A stretch of 7,132 nucleotides of DNA from Malacoplasma sp. (lineage in GTDB: Bacteria > Bacillota_I > Bacilli_A > Mycoplasmatales > Mycoplasmoidaceae), in the NCBI GenBank assembly GCA_029050415.1, contig JAIDMU010000215.1:1-7132 (forward strand), written 5' to 3'. Below are positions 1 to 7,048 of the stretch, in pieces. Under the pieces are notes generated by a model. It saw only the letters and a list, made by a program, of their open reading frames with translations, ran no database searches and was not told the origin of the DNA. Each line of letters starts with the position of its first letter. The first letter of the stretch is position 1. Position numbers and translations under genes: made by a program.

Positions 1-81
1 GATAGGTAATTTACAATAGGAAAAAAGCATTTTTAAAAAATAAATTAAATAGTAAAACCAATATGAAATTAAAAATAAATA
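1..81. other. AT-rich left edge without a recognisable gene
   Basis: Plus-strand frames close within the first 20 bases. On the minus strand an ATG at 30-28 stays open for ten codons to the window edge, but no Shine-Dalgarno sequence precedes it. The stretch is therefore best read as spacer downstream of the terminator at 82-120. It may carry the promoter of the next minus-strand gene, but I see no convincing -35/-10 pair. Confidence 0.5.
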
Positions 82-120
82 AAAAAAATATGTAAAAAAA
101 CTATTTTTACATATTTTTTT
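82..120 (-). terminator. Intrinsic terminator of the membrane-protein gene, possibly bidirectional
   Basis: A perfect 17-bp inverted repeat has arms at 82-98 and 104-120 and a 5-base loop at 99-103. Each arm begins or ends in runs of A or T, so on the minus strand the hairpin ends in seven T's followed by more T-rich sequence. It lies 28 bases past the stop codon of the membrane-protein gene. Its symmetry means it could also stop transcription arriving from the left. Confidence 0.85.
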
Positions 121-148
121 GATACATAAATTTTATTTTATTCATAAC

Positions 149-1042
149 CTATGAAGTAAAAATTGCTCCATAAACACATCCCCATATAAGTGGATATCCT
201 AAAGTTAATAATGATGTAATTGCTGTATTAATAGCAACTTGTTTCTTATTATTTTTTAAAATAAAAATATTTGTAGAAGCAACACAAAGTGAAAATATTA
301 AATTTCCATCATAATACCCAACTTTATGAGTTATTGTCATCATAACAAAAACAATTGACAAAGTAATCAATATTGCTTCAAAAGGTGAAAATATTGAAGA
401 ATTATTTGATCTTACATAAACAAGATATCCAGTAAATGGAATAGTTGCACCTGTAATTAACCAAACAATCACACTTTTAGTAAAATGTAAGTTGGTTTTT
501 AATGGAACATAACCAAAAGTAGTTTGAATAGTATATTCCTTATTTTTACTTGTTTTAGATGCTTTAAAAATAATCAATTGTGATACAAGCATTCCAAAAA
601 CTATTCCTATTATATGAATTGAACAAACATAAATTAAACCTTTAGAAGTTAAATTTCATCCATGAATAAAACTTTCAAAAGCTCACCTACCAATTATGGG
701 TTGAACAGATATTGAAAAGTAAGTTATTTGAATTTCACTATCTCTTCCAAACATTTCAATAACTCATCCAATAGACAAAGCAGCAATTACAAAAACACAA
801 GTGATTGCTGGTCTTAAAAATGGAAACTTTTCATTTAATTGTTTATAATGATTCTTAAAAAAGTACATTCCAAAACAAGCAAAAACTGACATCAAAAATG
901 ATGAAGCTAAAGTACTTAAAGCAATTGTAGTATCTCATCAAGTTGATAAAACTTCAAATGTACTTGTGTTTCTAAGTGCTTCCTTTGTTGTTATTGAAAC
1001 AGAATTATTTAACAAAAACATTAAACCTTTACTATCTCACAT
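149..1042 (-). CDS. Hypothetical polytopic membrane protein (297 aa)
   Basis: I do not recognise this family. With TGA read as Trp, the 297-residue protein is strongly hydrophobic, with six or seven likely membrane segments at roughly residues 38-61, 78-96, 136-159, 190-210, 221-238, 247-262 and 269-294. A polar loop at about 160-188 is rich in Lys, Ser and Thr, and a loop at about 97-135 has a Gly-Arg-Asp-Ser-Glu stretch. The size and segment count would suit a channel or transporter, but I see no aquaporin NPA box, ATP-binding motif or other diagnostic signature. Six Trp codons are TGA, all in the N-terminal half; the C-terminal half uses TGG. The ATG at 1042 is the first in frame after a stop at 1085-1087 but has only a weak ribosome site. 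The ATG at 1021, with AAAGG four bases upstream, is an alternative start seven codons later. The gene ends at a strong terminator and appears to be transcribed alone. Confidence 0.8.
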
Positions 1043-1140
1043 ATTAATCAATCTTAATAACCAATAAAAATTAACAAATAGAAATTATTATTAAATTAAT
1101 ATTTTTATAAATAAAGTAATGTAGTATGAATAACTTAATT

Positions 1141-1169
1141 AAAATAACTAAACAAATTTTAGTTATTTT
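1141..1169 (-). terminator. Hairpin overlapping the ohr stop codon, probable terminator
   Basis: A perfect 12-bp inverted repeat has arms at 1141-1152 and 1158-1169 and a 5-base loop. The right arm contains the ohr stop codon at 1163-1165. On the minus strand the hairpin ends in TTTT but is followed by AATTAAG, so its T tract is short. It is the only termination signal visible between ohr and the membrane-protein gene, and some read-through is possible. Confidence 0.6.
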
Positions 1170-1582
1170 ATATCAACACCATTAATTCTTATAAATAGAA
1201 AATTTTCTGGTTTAACTAATTTAGAATAAGGACACATATTATGAGTTTGCTTCATAATATCTTTTGCTTTTTCAATATCAATTCCATCAAGTTTAGCATC
1301 GATTCCAACATATAAGTTAAATCCTTTTACTTCATCTGAATGTAATTGCACAGTAACTTCAATTGGAGCTTCTTTAATATCTAAATTATTGTTTTTAGTT
1401 ACTGCAAACATTGCTTGCGAAAAACAAGAAGCATACCCACATGCAAATAATTGTTCTGGATTATATAAATTTGCACCAGTATTTGGTGAACCTAATTGTA
1501 AAGTTAAAGATTTATCATTAGTAGTTACAGTACCACTTCTCCCACTTTTTGCAATACCTGTAATTTCATATATTTTACTCAT
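1163..1582 (-). CDS. ohr: Organic hydroperoxide resistance protein, OsmC/Ohr family
   Basis: This 139-residue protein matches the usual length of Ohr. Ohr is a cytosolic thiol peroxidase that reduces organic (lipid) hydroperoxides to alcohols, normally recharged through lipoylated proteins. The key residues are visible: the peroxidatic Cys53 in the ASCF motif, the resolving Cys117 in the CPYS motif, Arg15 in the GRSG segment and Glu43 in NPEQLFA, which together form the family's active site. An additional Cys48 sits five residues before the peroxidatic Cys. The presence of CPYS and the N-terminal GRSG segment favours Ohr over OsmC or YhfA-type relatives. The start at 1582 is set by a full AGGAGG eight bases upstream. 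A longer reading from 1621 would place that site inside the gene and is unlikely. It has its own spacer and a hairpin at its end, so it is probably monocistronic. No OhrR-type regulator is in the window. Confidence 0.95.
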   Translation of the reverse strand: MSKIYEITGIAKSGRSGTVTTNDKSLTLQLGSPNTGANLYNPEQLFACGYASCFSQAMFAVTKNNNLDIKEAPIEVTVQLHSDEVKGFNLYVGIDAKLDGIDIEKAKDIMKQTHNMCPYSKLVKPENFLFIRINGVDIK

Positions 1583-1590
1583 TTGAATTT

Positions 1591-1596
1591 CCTCCT
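1591..1596 (-). promoter_or_regulatory. Strong ribosome binding site that fixes the ohr start
   Basis: The minus strand reads AGGAGG, eight bases before the ATG at 1582. It is the best Shine-Dalgarno match in the window and decides between the start at 1582 and an in-frame upstream alternative. Confidence 0.9.
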
Positions 1597-1606
1597 TAAA
1601 CACAGT

Positions 1607-1615
1607 ATGATAATA
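1607..1615 (-). promoter_or_regulatory. Possible -10 element of the ohr promoter
   Basis: Overlapping -10-like hexamers TATTAT (1610-1615) and TATCAT (1607-1612) lie on the minus strand, about 25-30 bases upstream of the ohr start. No good -35 hexamer lies at the right distance, only T-rich sequence. The promoter must lie in this 79-base spacer if the terminator at 1662-1690 is efficient, but the exact element is uncertain. Confidence 0.25.
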
Positions 1616-1661
1616 ATTCAAAAAAATAAAAATAAATAAAAATCATATAATAAAAATAATA

Positions 1662-1690
1662 AAAAGATTCATGTTGAACATGAATCTTTT
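1662..1690 (-). terminator. Intrinsic terminator of the repeat surface-protein gene
   Basis: Two 14-base arms (1662-1675 and 1677-1690) are perfectly complementary around one central base; in RNA this would give about 12 bp with a 5-base loop. On the minus strand the stem ends in TTTT and continues into a long T-rich tract. It lies 14 bases past the stop codon of the surface-protein gene and separates it from ohr. Confidence 0.88.
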
Positions 1691-1704
1691 GTTTAAAAAT
1701 AATT

Positions 1705-3381
1705 TTATGATCTTGTAAATGTATATCCAGTAATATCTTTAACAATACTATTGTCATTTGAAGTAAATCTTACTTTATATGTTCAAGGACCATAATTACC
1801 ATTAACTGATTTTAAATCACTAATTGAAACATTTCAGTTATCATAAGTAGTTTTTAAATCTGCAAGTATTTCATCTATTGAAGGCATAGCTGTTTTTGCA
1901 TCACTTGTATTAAAAACATAATTTGAAACTCACTGTCCTGGCAATCCATTAGCATCATTAACAGGCGTGTTTGCCAATCAATTTTCTGTTAAATAACCAT
2001 TTACACCAATATTATCATTAATAAACATATAAATTTTTACACTTTCAGTTTGAGCTTCATATTTAACAGTTCCACCATTAATAAAACCAAAGAAATTTTC
2101 AAATGAATTTTGTTTTTTAACTGCTTCTGGATCATTAACACCTAAAATAACTTGGAAATAAATAACACTTGAATTACCATTAATATTTATTTTCCCTTTT
2201 GATTCATTATCGTTAACACCATAATATAATAAATTTGGATAAGAAGCTGATAAATCTTTAAAAGCTAATCTACCTAATTCATCAACACTATAATTACTAT
2301 AATATGAAGATTTTCCAATTCCATTAATTGTTCAAGCTTGTGGAAATCTAGCAATAATAGTTGGAGCAGTTACATCAGAACTAACTGTTAGTGTTTTTAT
2401 TGTAGTTGTGCCATCAGTTCAAGCATGACCATCTTTTGGAACAGTATTAACTTTAAAAGTTTTTGTACTAAAATTTGCACTATTACTCACATAGCTAACA
2501 ACAACATTAGTAAAAGTTCCACTTAATTTTTCTGATTTAAAATTTTTAACTAAATAATCATTAAAATCCTTATCATTAGATGCTTCAATTTTTTCTGAAT
2601 AAGATGTGTTAGATGGGATTGATGCATCATTATTAATAACTGGAGGTTTAGGTTGAACTAAATCAACACTAACTACTACTTCTTTAGAAACTGTAGTACC
2701 ATCACTTCAAGTAAAACCACTTAATGGGGTAACAACTATAGTAAAGGTTTTTGTATCATAATTTGATGAATCTTTTTTGTAAATTATACTAACATTTTTA
2801 AATCCAGATAATTTACTACTATCAAAATAAGCTTTTAATCAAGACTCAAAAGCATCAAAATCAATTACTTCAATAGTTTCTCCATATTTTGGGTTAGTTG
2901 GAATAAGTGCATAATCGTCTTGAGATTTATCATCACCTGATGATTGATTATTTTTAACTAAATTTGTTAAAGAAACAGGAATAGTTTTAGTTTCACTGCT
3001 TCCATCTGCTCAATTTGCATTTTCAATTGGTGTTAAATTAATTTCAAAAGAACTGTTATCAAAGTTTGCTGAATTCACATTATATAAAACTGAAACATTA
3101 CTATATTGTGAACTATTTTTGAATCATTCATTAAAATCTTTCAATAAATCTTTTCCTTCAAAAAGTTCAACTAATTTAACATTTAAATCTGATTGATTGT
3201 TTGCAACAATTTGATATGAAAATTCATCACTATTTGGAGCTTTTGTCTCCAACAACGAAAAAGCAACATTAGAAGAAGATTGTTGGTTAATTGTATTAAC
3301 TGGAATACCAACACTAAGTCCTGTTGCAACTGCTGCAGAACCACCAACAAGAGATCACATAATTTTTCTTTTATTAATCAT
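1705..3381 (-). CDS. Secreted or membrane-anchored surface protein with three tandem repeats (558 aa)
   Basis: The frame is open over 559 codons only if TGA is Trp: all 11 Trp codons are TGA, none TGG. Residues 1-7 are basic (MINKRKI), and 8-27 form a small-residue hydrophobic helix rich in Gly, Ala and Val, typical of a signal peptide or anchor. The protein contains no cysteine at all, so it cannot be a lipobox-modified lipoprotein. Residues 53-142, 156-242 and 252-337 are three tandem copies of one domain. Each has an aromatic/Lys-rich helix, an NVS-type strand, a segment resembling SANFxxxxF, and a hallmark (N/T/A)W(A/S/T)DG followed by a Lys/Thr/Val strand. Asn/Gln/Asp- or Pro-rich linkers separate the copies. 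Residues 345-558 form a distinct C-terminal region I cannot identify. The repeat resembles what I remember of mycoplasma lipoprotein-associated surface domains (PF04200-like), which is unproven. The start at 3381 has a weak AAAGAG site six bases upstream. The gene has its own promoter and terminator, so it is probably a single-gene unit. Confidence 0.88.
2371..3225 (-). repeat. Three tandem protein-domain repeats within the surface-protein gene
   Basis: The copies span 2956-3225 (residues 53-142), 2656-2916 (156-242) and 2371-2628 (252-337), about 86-90 residues each. Shared positions include an IP or IV segment near the start, a Phe/Trp/Leu-rich helix, NVS or NVV before a Tyr, then Asn-Phe or Asn-Tyr, and a closing WxDG motif. 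They align end to end by eye but have diverged in DNA, so the duplication is old and is not a recent slippage array. Confidence 0.85.
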
Positions 3382-3457
3382 AATAAACTCTTTTTTACAT
3401 TTTATTAAATGCAAAAAATCCTTTCCCTATTTTTAAAAAAATATAATCACTTTTAAA

Positions 3458-3518
3458 CAAGAAAGAGAAAAAAAGAAAATGTGAATAAATCCTTACACAT
3501 TATTTTTACTTTTCCTTG
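3458..3518 (-). promoter_or_regulatory. Hairpin in the long 5' leader of the surface-protein gene
   Basis: A perfect 6-bp core (3478-3483 with 3496-3501, loop 3484-3495) is flanked by imperfect pairing that ends in CAAG at 3458-3461 and CTTG at 3515-3518. In the transcript the 5' arm is purine-rich and the 3' arm pyrimidine-rich, giving a hairpin followed by a T-rich tract, as in an attenuator. It would lie within the first ~70 bases of the message, well before the start codon at 3381. Function is inferred; it could also be a stability element or a small RNA terminator. Confidence 0.4.
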
Positions 3519-3530
3519 CTTCTGCTTTTT

Positions 3531-3558
3531 ATGATATATCAGTTTTTTGATAAGTCAA
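3531..3558 (-). promoter_or_regulatory. Sigma-A-type promoter for the surface-protein gene
   Basis: On the minus strand a -35 box TTGACT (3553-3558) is separated by 16 bases from a -10 box TATCAT (3531-3536). This is the best promoter match in the window. Transcription would start near 3524, giving an untranslated leader of about 140 bases, and it lies downstream of the terminator of the preceding operon, as expected. Confidence 0.6.
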
Positions 3559-3606
3559 TATTTAACCAGCAAAATTAATAAAGTTTAAATTTATGATTAT
3601 TTTAAA

Positions 3607-3646
3607 AAAGTCCAAACCTAGTTTTTAAATTTTAAGTTTGAACTTT
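3607..3646 (-). terminator. Intrinsic terminator of the dehydrogenase/HAD operon
   Basis: Arms at 3636-3646 and 3607-3617 pair over 11 bp in minus-strand RNA, with one G-U wobble. The same site in plus-strand RNA would carry an A-C mismatch, so the hairpin is oriented for minus-strand transcription. It is followed by TTTTTT on the minus strand and begins 33 bases past the stop codon of the 793-residue protein. Confidence 0.75.
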
Positions 3647-3678
3647 AAAAAAATAATAAAAATATTTTAACTATTTAA

Positions 3679-6060
3679 CTAAGCTAAATTATTGTTTTTT
3701 AAGAATTCGCTTATTGCATTTGAATCATTATTATCAATTACATATTTAGCAGCATCTTTTACTCTGTTGTTTGCATTTCCCATTGCTATTGAGTTTGGTA
3801 AATAAGATAATAAGTCATAATCATTATTTGAATCACCAAAAAAGTAAACATCATCATCTTGGCAATTAATTATTTCTTTTAGTTTTAAATATCCAAAATA
3901 TTTTGATGTTGGACTATAAATATCAATATAACCTTTTAAAGCACTTGTTATATTACATTTATTTTTATTTTTAAATGATTTAAACATTTCTATTCAATCA
4001 CTTTCTGACATTTCTTCATGATAAGCACTAAAATTGTAAATATTAATTTCAGAACTGTTTAGATATGTTTCTAAATCTTGTTTAGAAAGGTTTGAAAGAT
4101 CAACTGTGTTTTCATTTACATAAATACTGAATTTTTGAAAATCTTTTGGAAATATAAAAGCATACAAATCTAATTCAGAATATGCTAAAAAAGAAATTTT
4201 ATTGTCAAATGCAGTTCTTACAAAAAATGATCTCATATCTGTTGAAAGTGGATTAGCATTTTGAATAATAAAATTTTTATTATTATCATAAATTAATGCA
4301 CCATTATTAATAATTGCATAATCTACAACATTCCCAATTGCATTAACAGTTTCAGTGATTTGATCATAGCATCTACCTGTTGCAATTATTACTTTATTAC
4401 CCTTCTCACTAGCAGAATGCAAAGCTTTGATATTTTCTGGATTAACTTTATGATTGCTGTTTAATAAGGTTCCATCTAAATCAAAAACTAAAATTTTAGA
4501 TTTAGATAAATTTTTTTCATCTTCTAAATAATTGTCAAAAGTTCATCTTTCTTCTTCAATACCAAAAGAAATACTATCATCTTTTTCTTTGTTTTCAGTT
4601 TTATCAGTTTTAGAAAATAAATTTTGAGTTTCTTCTAAAAACAATTTTTCTATAACATCTTTATTTTCTTCTTTTTTTATTGGTAAAGGAGATTCAACCA
4701 AATTGTTTTCTTTTGATAATAATGAACCAATTTCTTCATCAACCTTATCAGTAAAGTGATTTTTTAATTCATCAGTAAGTTTCTCCTCTTTTAAAGATGA
4801 AGGTGATTCATAAAATTCTTTTTCTTGGTTTTGATTAGAAACAAAATTTGAATTATTGTCATTTTCTAAATTAAAAAAGTTTTGTGAATAAAAATCTGTA
4901 GTAAATTCCTCATCAGAATTAGATTTATTATTTAAGTTATTAATTTCACTTAAATTATCATTTTCAGTTAATGATTTTATTTTTGTTTTTTCTTCAGTAG
5001 AACTATTTATTGTTTTTTCATTATTTTTATTTTCAAAAAAATCTTTTTCATCATCTACTAAAAATTGTGCATCAAATTGGTTATTTTTAAGTTCTTGTTC
5101 AAACTTTATATTAATATTTTTTTCATATTCAACTTGATTAGAGTTTGCATAACTATCAATTTTGTTTCCAACATTTTTTAATTTTTCTATATCAATATCT
5201 ACATTATAAAATTTTGAAAATAAATTTAAATCAATATCAATTGACTTATTTTCTTCTTTCTTTAAAATTCCATTAACAATTTTAGTAAGTAAAAATTCTT
5301 CTTTATTTTTTTTATTATCACCTAAAGCAATTTCAATTTGATTAGCTGCACCAGTGAAATTATTATTTAAAGAATTAAATTTATCTTTTTTATAAAAATC
5401 AAAAAAATCAACTAATAAGTTACTACCACCAGCTCCATTTTTAACAGCATCAAAAAGAAGTTTTAAATCTAAATTATTCCCAATTGCATATGAAATAGCT
5501 TCAAACATACCTAAAGCAACTGCAGATTTTAAAATATTGTTTGCACTACTTATAACTTGTGCTGATCCAAAACCACCAGCATAATAGTGTTCAATACCTA
5601 AATCTGCTAAAAGTGAAGAAATTTTATCATATATGTATTTTCTTCCACTAACTGGCATAATTCTCGTATTTTTTTTATTTGGATCTTCAGAAAAAATAAT
5701 TGGCGCTTCTAAAAAATAAACCATTGAATTTTTAGAAATAACTTTTTTTACTAAATTGGCTGATGAAAGTGATAAGTCAACACAAATTATTTTTTTGTTA
5801 TTTTTTTTAGCTAAATCAAAAATTCCATTTGGATATGTATAATATCTATACAAATCATTAACATTTTTAAAATAAGTAAATAAAACATCAGATTTTAAAA
5901 TTAGTTCACTGATTGTTTCAACTTTATGCAAATTTTCTTTTTCTTCAAAAAATAAATTATTATTTTTAGTTTTTAAATAAAAAACTTTGTGTTTTGCAAA
6001 TACTAAATTATTAAGCAAATCATTTAAACTATTATCAAAAGAAAGTCATCCTATATTCAT
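3679..6060 (-). CDS. Fusion: degenerate beta-hydroxyacid dehydrogenase domain, acidic linker, HAD phosphatase (793 aa)
   Basis: TGA codons at 6046-6048, 4543-4545 and 3994-3996 read as Trp and join one frame of 793 residues. Residues 1-~294 follow the fold of the neighbouring dehydrogenase: an MNIGW start, CVDLSLSS, EAP at 118-120, a GGFGS segment near 162 and GAGGS at 209-213. However, the GxGxxG dinucleotide loop is replaced by SFDNS, the DAPVTGG substrate motif is broken, and no Lys stands at the catalytic position (Val or Ser, depending on alignment). It is therefore probably a pseudoenzyme. Residues ~295-515 are Asn/Glu/Asp/Lys/Ser-rich and likely disordered. Residues ~522-793 are a complete HAD hydrolase: DLDGT at 527-531 with the nucleophile Asp527, ATGR at 560-563, Lys720 and GDSNND at 742-747. 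The ~155-residue cap between motifs II and III fits the C2 cap of Cof/YidA-type sugar-phosphate phosphatases; the substrate is unknown. No ATG precedes the HAD domain nearby, so separate translation is unlikely. The start has AAAGGA eight bases upstream, one base after the previous stop. Confidence 0.88.
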
Positions 6061-6061
6061 A

Positions 6062-6928
6062 CTATTCTTCCTTTCCATTTTTTAATAACTCATAAATTGC
6101 TTGAGTTCCAAAATTATTTAAATAATTATTCTTAAAAACAAAATCTTGATAAACTTTTAAAATTTCATTAGTAGCATAAAGGAAATTTTTTTCATTTTCT
6201 TTCACTAATTTCAAATCTTTGATAAAGTGCTTAATATAAAATCCAGGTGATAAGTCATTATCTAACATTTTGTTTCCGTTATTAATTAATTGCCAATTAT
6301 TACCAATTGATAAGTTAAAAACTTTTTTTGCAGTATCCATTTCAACACCATTTTTATGACAGTAATTTAAAACTTCAGCAGATGCATATGTATTTACTGC
6401 TACTAAAATTTGATTAAAAAGTTTTGCATGTTGACCATTACCTGATTTTCCAAAATAATTAATTTGTGTTCCTAAAATTTTTAAAATATCTTCAACTTTT
6501 TTAAAAGCTTGTTCATTTCCACCAACTAATATTGATAAAGTTCCATTTAATGCTCCAATATCGCCACCTGTAACAGGTGCATCTAAAACAACAATATTTT
6601 TATCATTATTTGCAATTTTTATAGCTAAACTAGGAGAAGAAGTTGTAAAATCAATGCAAATTTGAGATGGATTTGCAAAATTTAAGATTCCATATTCTTC
6701 ATCTAAATAAACTTTTTCAACATCTTCTGGATAACCAACCATTGTCATAATTAAATGTGTATTTTCAATTGCATTTTTAATTGACTTAAATTTAAAAATA
6801 TTTGGGTGTGTTAAATCATCCATTTTTTCATATGTTCTATTAAAAGCATGAATAATGTGTCCTTGTTTTGCTAAACGATTTAGCATTTTTTTCCCCATTA
6901 TTCCTGTACCTATTCAAGCAATGTTCAT
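6062..6928 (-). CDS. NAD(P)-dependent beta-hydroxyacid dehydrogenase (3-hydroxyisobutyrate dehydrogenase / semialdehyde reductase family)
   Basis: The 288-residue length is normal for this family, which interconverts beta-hydroxyacids and their semialdehydes (3-hydroxyisobutyrate, tartronate semialdehyde, glyoxylate/succinic semialdehyde). All hallmark motifs are present: the Rossmann loop GTGIMG at 7-12; NRT at 30-32 after the second strand, which in relatives favours NADPH; DAPVTGG at 116-122 for substrate binding; the catalytic segment GKSGNGQHAKLFN with Lys169 and Asn172; and KDL near 237 in the all-helical C-terminal domain. Sequence alone does not fix the substrate. A cytosolic reductive detoxification role for small aldehydes is plausible. 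The start at 6928 restores the Rossmann loop and is preceded by AAAGGA with a 5-base spacer; the TGA at 6914-6916 encodes Trp5. The TAG stop lies one base before the next ATG, and that gene's ribosome site is inside this one, so the two are translationally coupled. Confidence 0.93.
6069..6074 (-). promoter_or_regulatory. Ribosome binding site of the fusion gene, inside the dehydrogenase gene
   Basis: AAAGGA on the minus strand lies eight bases before the ATG at 6060 and overlaps the last codons of the upstream dehydrogenase. It supports the start at 6060, and hence the extra N-terminal residues MNIGW, and indicates translational coupling. Confidence 0.8.
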
Positions 6929-6952
6929 ATAAATCCTTTATTAAACAATAAA

Positions 6953-7006
6953 TTTATTTAACTTATTATTTATTTTATTCATTTATTTATCTATTAGTTA
7001 AATAAA
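6953..7006. repeat. 11-bp inverted repeat upstream of the dehydrogenase operon
   Basis: TTTATTTAACT at 6953-6963 is matched perfectly by AGTTAAATAAA at 6996-7006, with a 32-base AT-only interior. It lies 25-78 bases upstream of the dehydrogenase start, where a promoter is expected. No clear -35/-10 pair stands out. It may be a regulator site or weak terminator, or may arise by chance in such AT-rich DNA. Confidence 0.35.
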
Positions 7007-7048
7007 AAAAATTAAATAGCAAACTTACATGAAAATTTAACTTACAAA

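Noticed and set aside
1..30. Minus-strand ATG at 30 open to the left edge
   Set aside because: There are only ten codons, no ribosome site and no recognisable sequence.
82..120. Possible repeat-element end or CRISPR-like unit
   Set aside because: It is a single perfect hairpin with A/T runs right after a stop codon, fully explained as an intrinsic terminator; no second copy is seen in the window.
1389..1586. Plus-strand open frame of 65 codons
   Set aside because: It lies wholly within ohr on the opposite strand; ohr has full active-site motifs and a strong ribosome site, so this frame is an antisense shadow.
1583..1621. Thirteen-residue N-terminal extension of Ohr
   Set aside because: It would put the AGGAGG ribosome site inside the coding region and add residues not found in the family.
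3388..3404. ATG followed directly by TAA in the leader of the surface-protein gene
   Set aside because: A start-stop pair with no properly spaced ribosome site is expected often by chance in AT-rich DNA.
3994..4422. Separate small genes for the two halves of the HAD phosphatase
   Set aside because: The apparent stop at 3994-3996 is TGA, read as Trp here. The apparent start at 4422 is a TTG inside the domain, downstream of the catalytic DLDGT motif, so the pieces belong to one continuous frame.
4543..6018. Stand-alone 491-residue protein ending at 4543
   Set aside because: Its stop is a TGA in the same frame as the HAD domain, and its TTG start lies 14 codons inside the ATG at 6060, which has a good ribosome site. 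The longer fusion is preferred.
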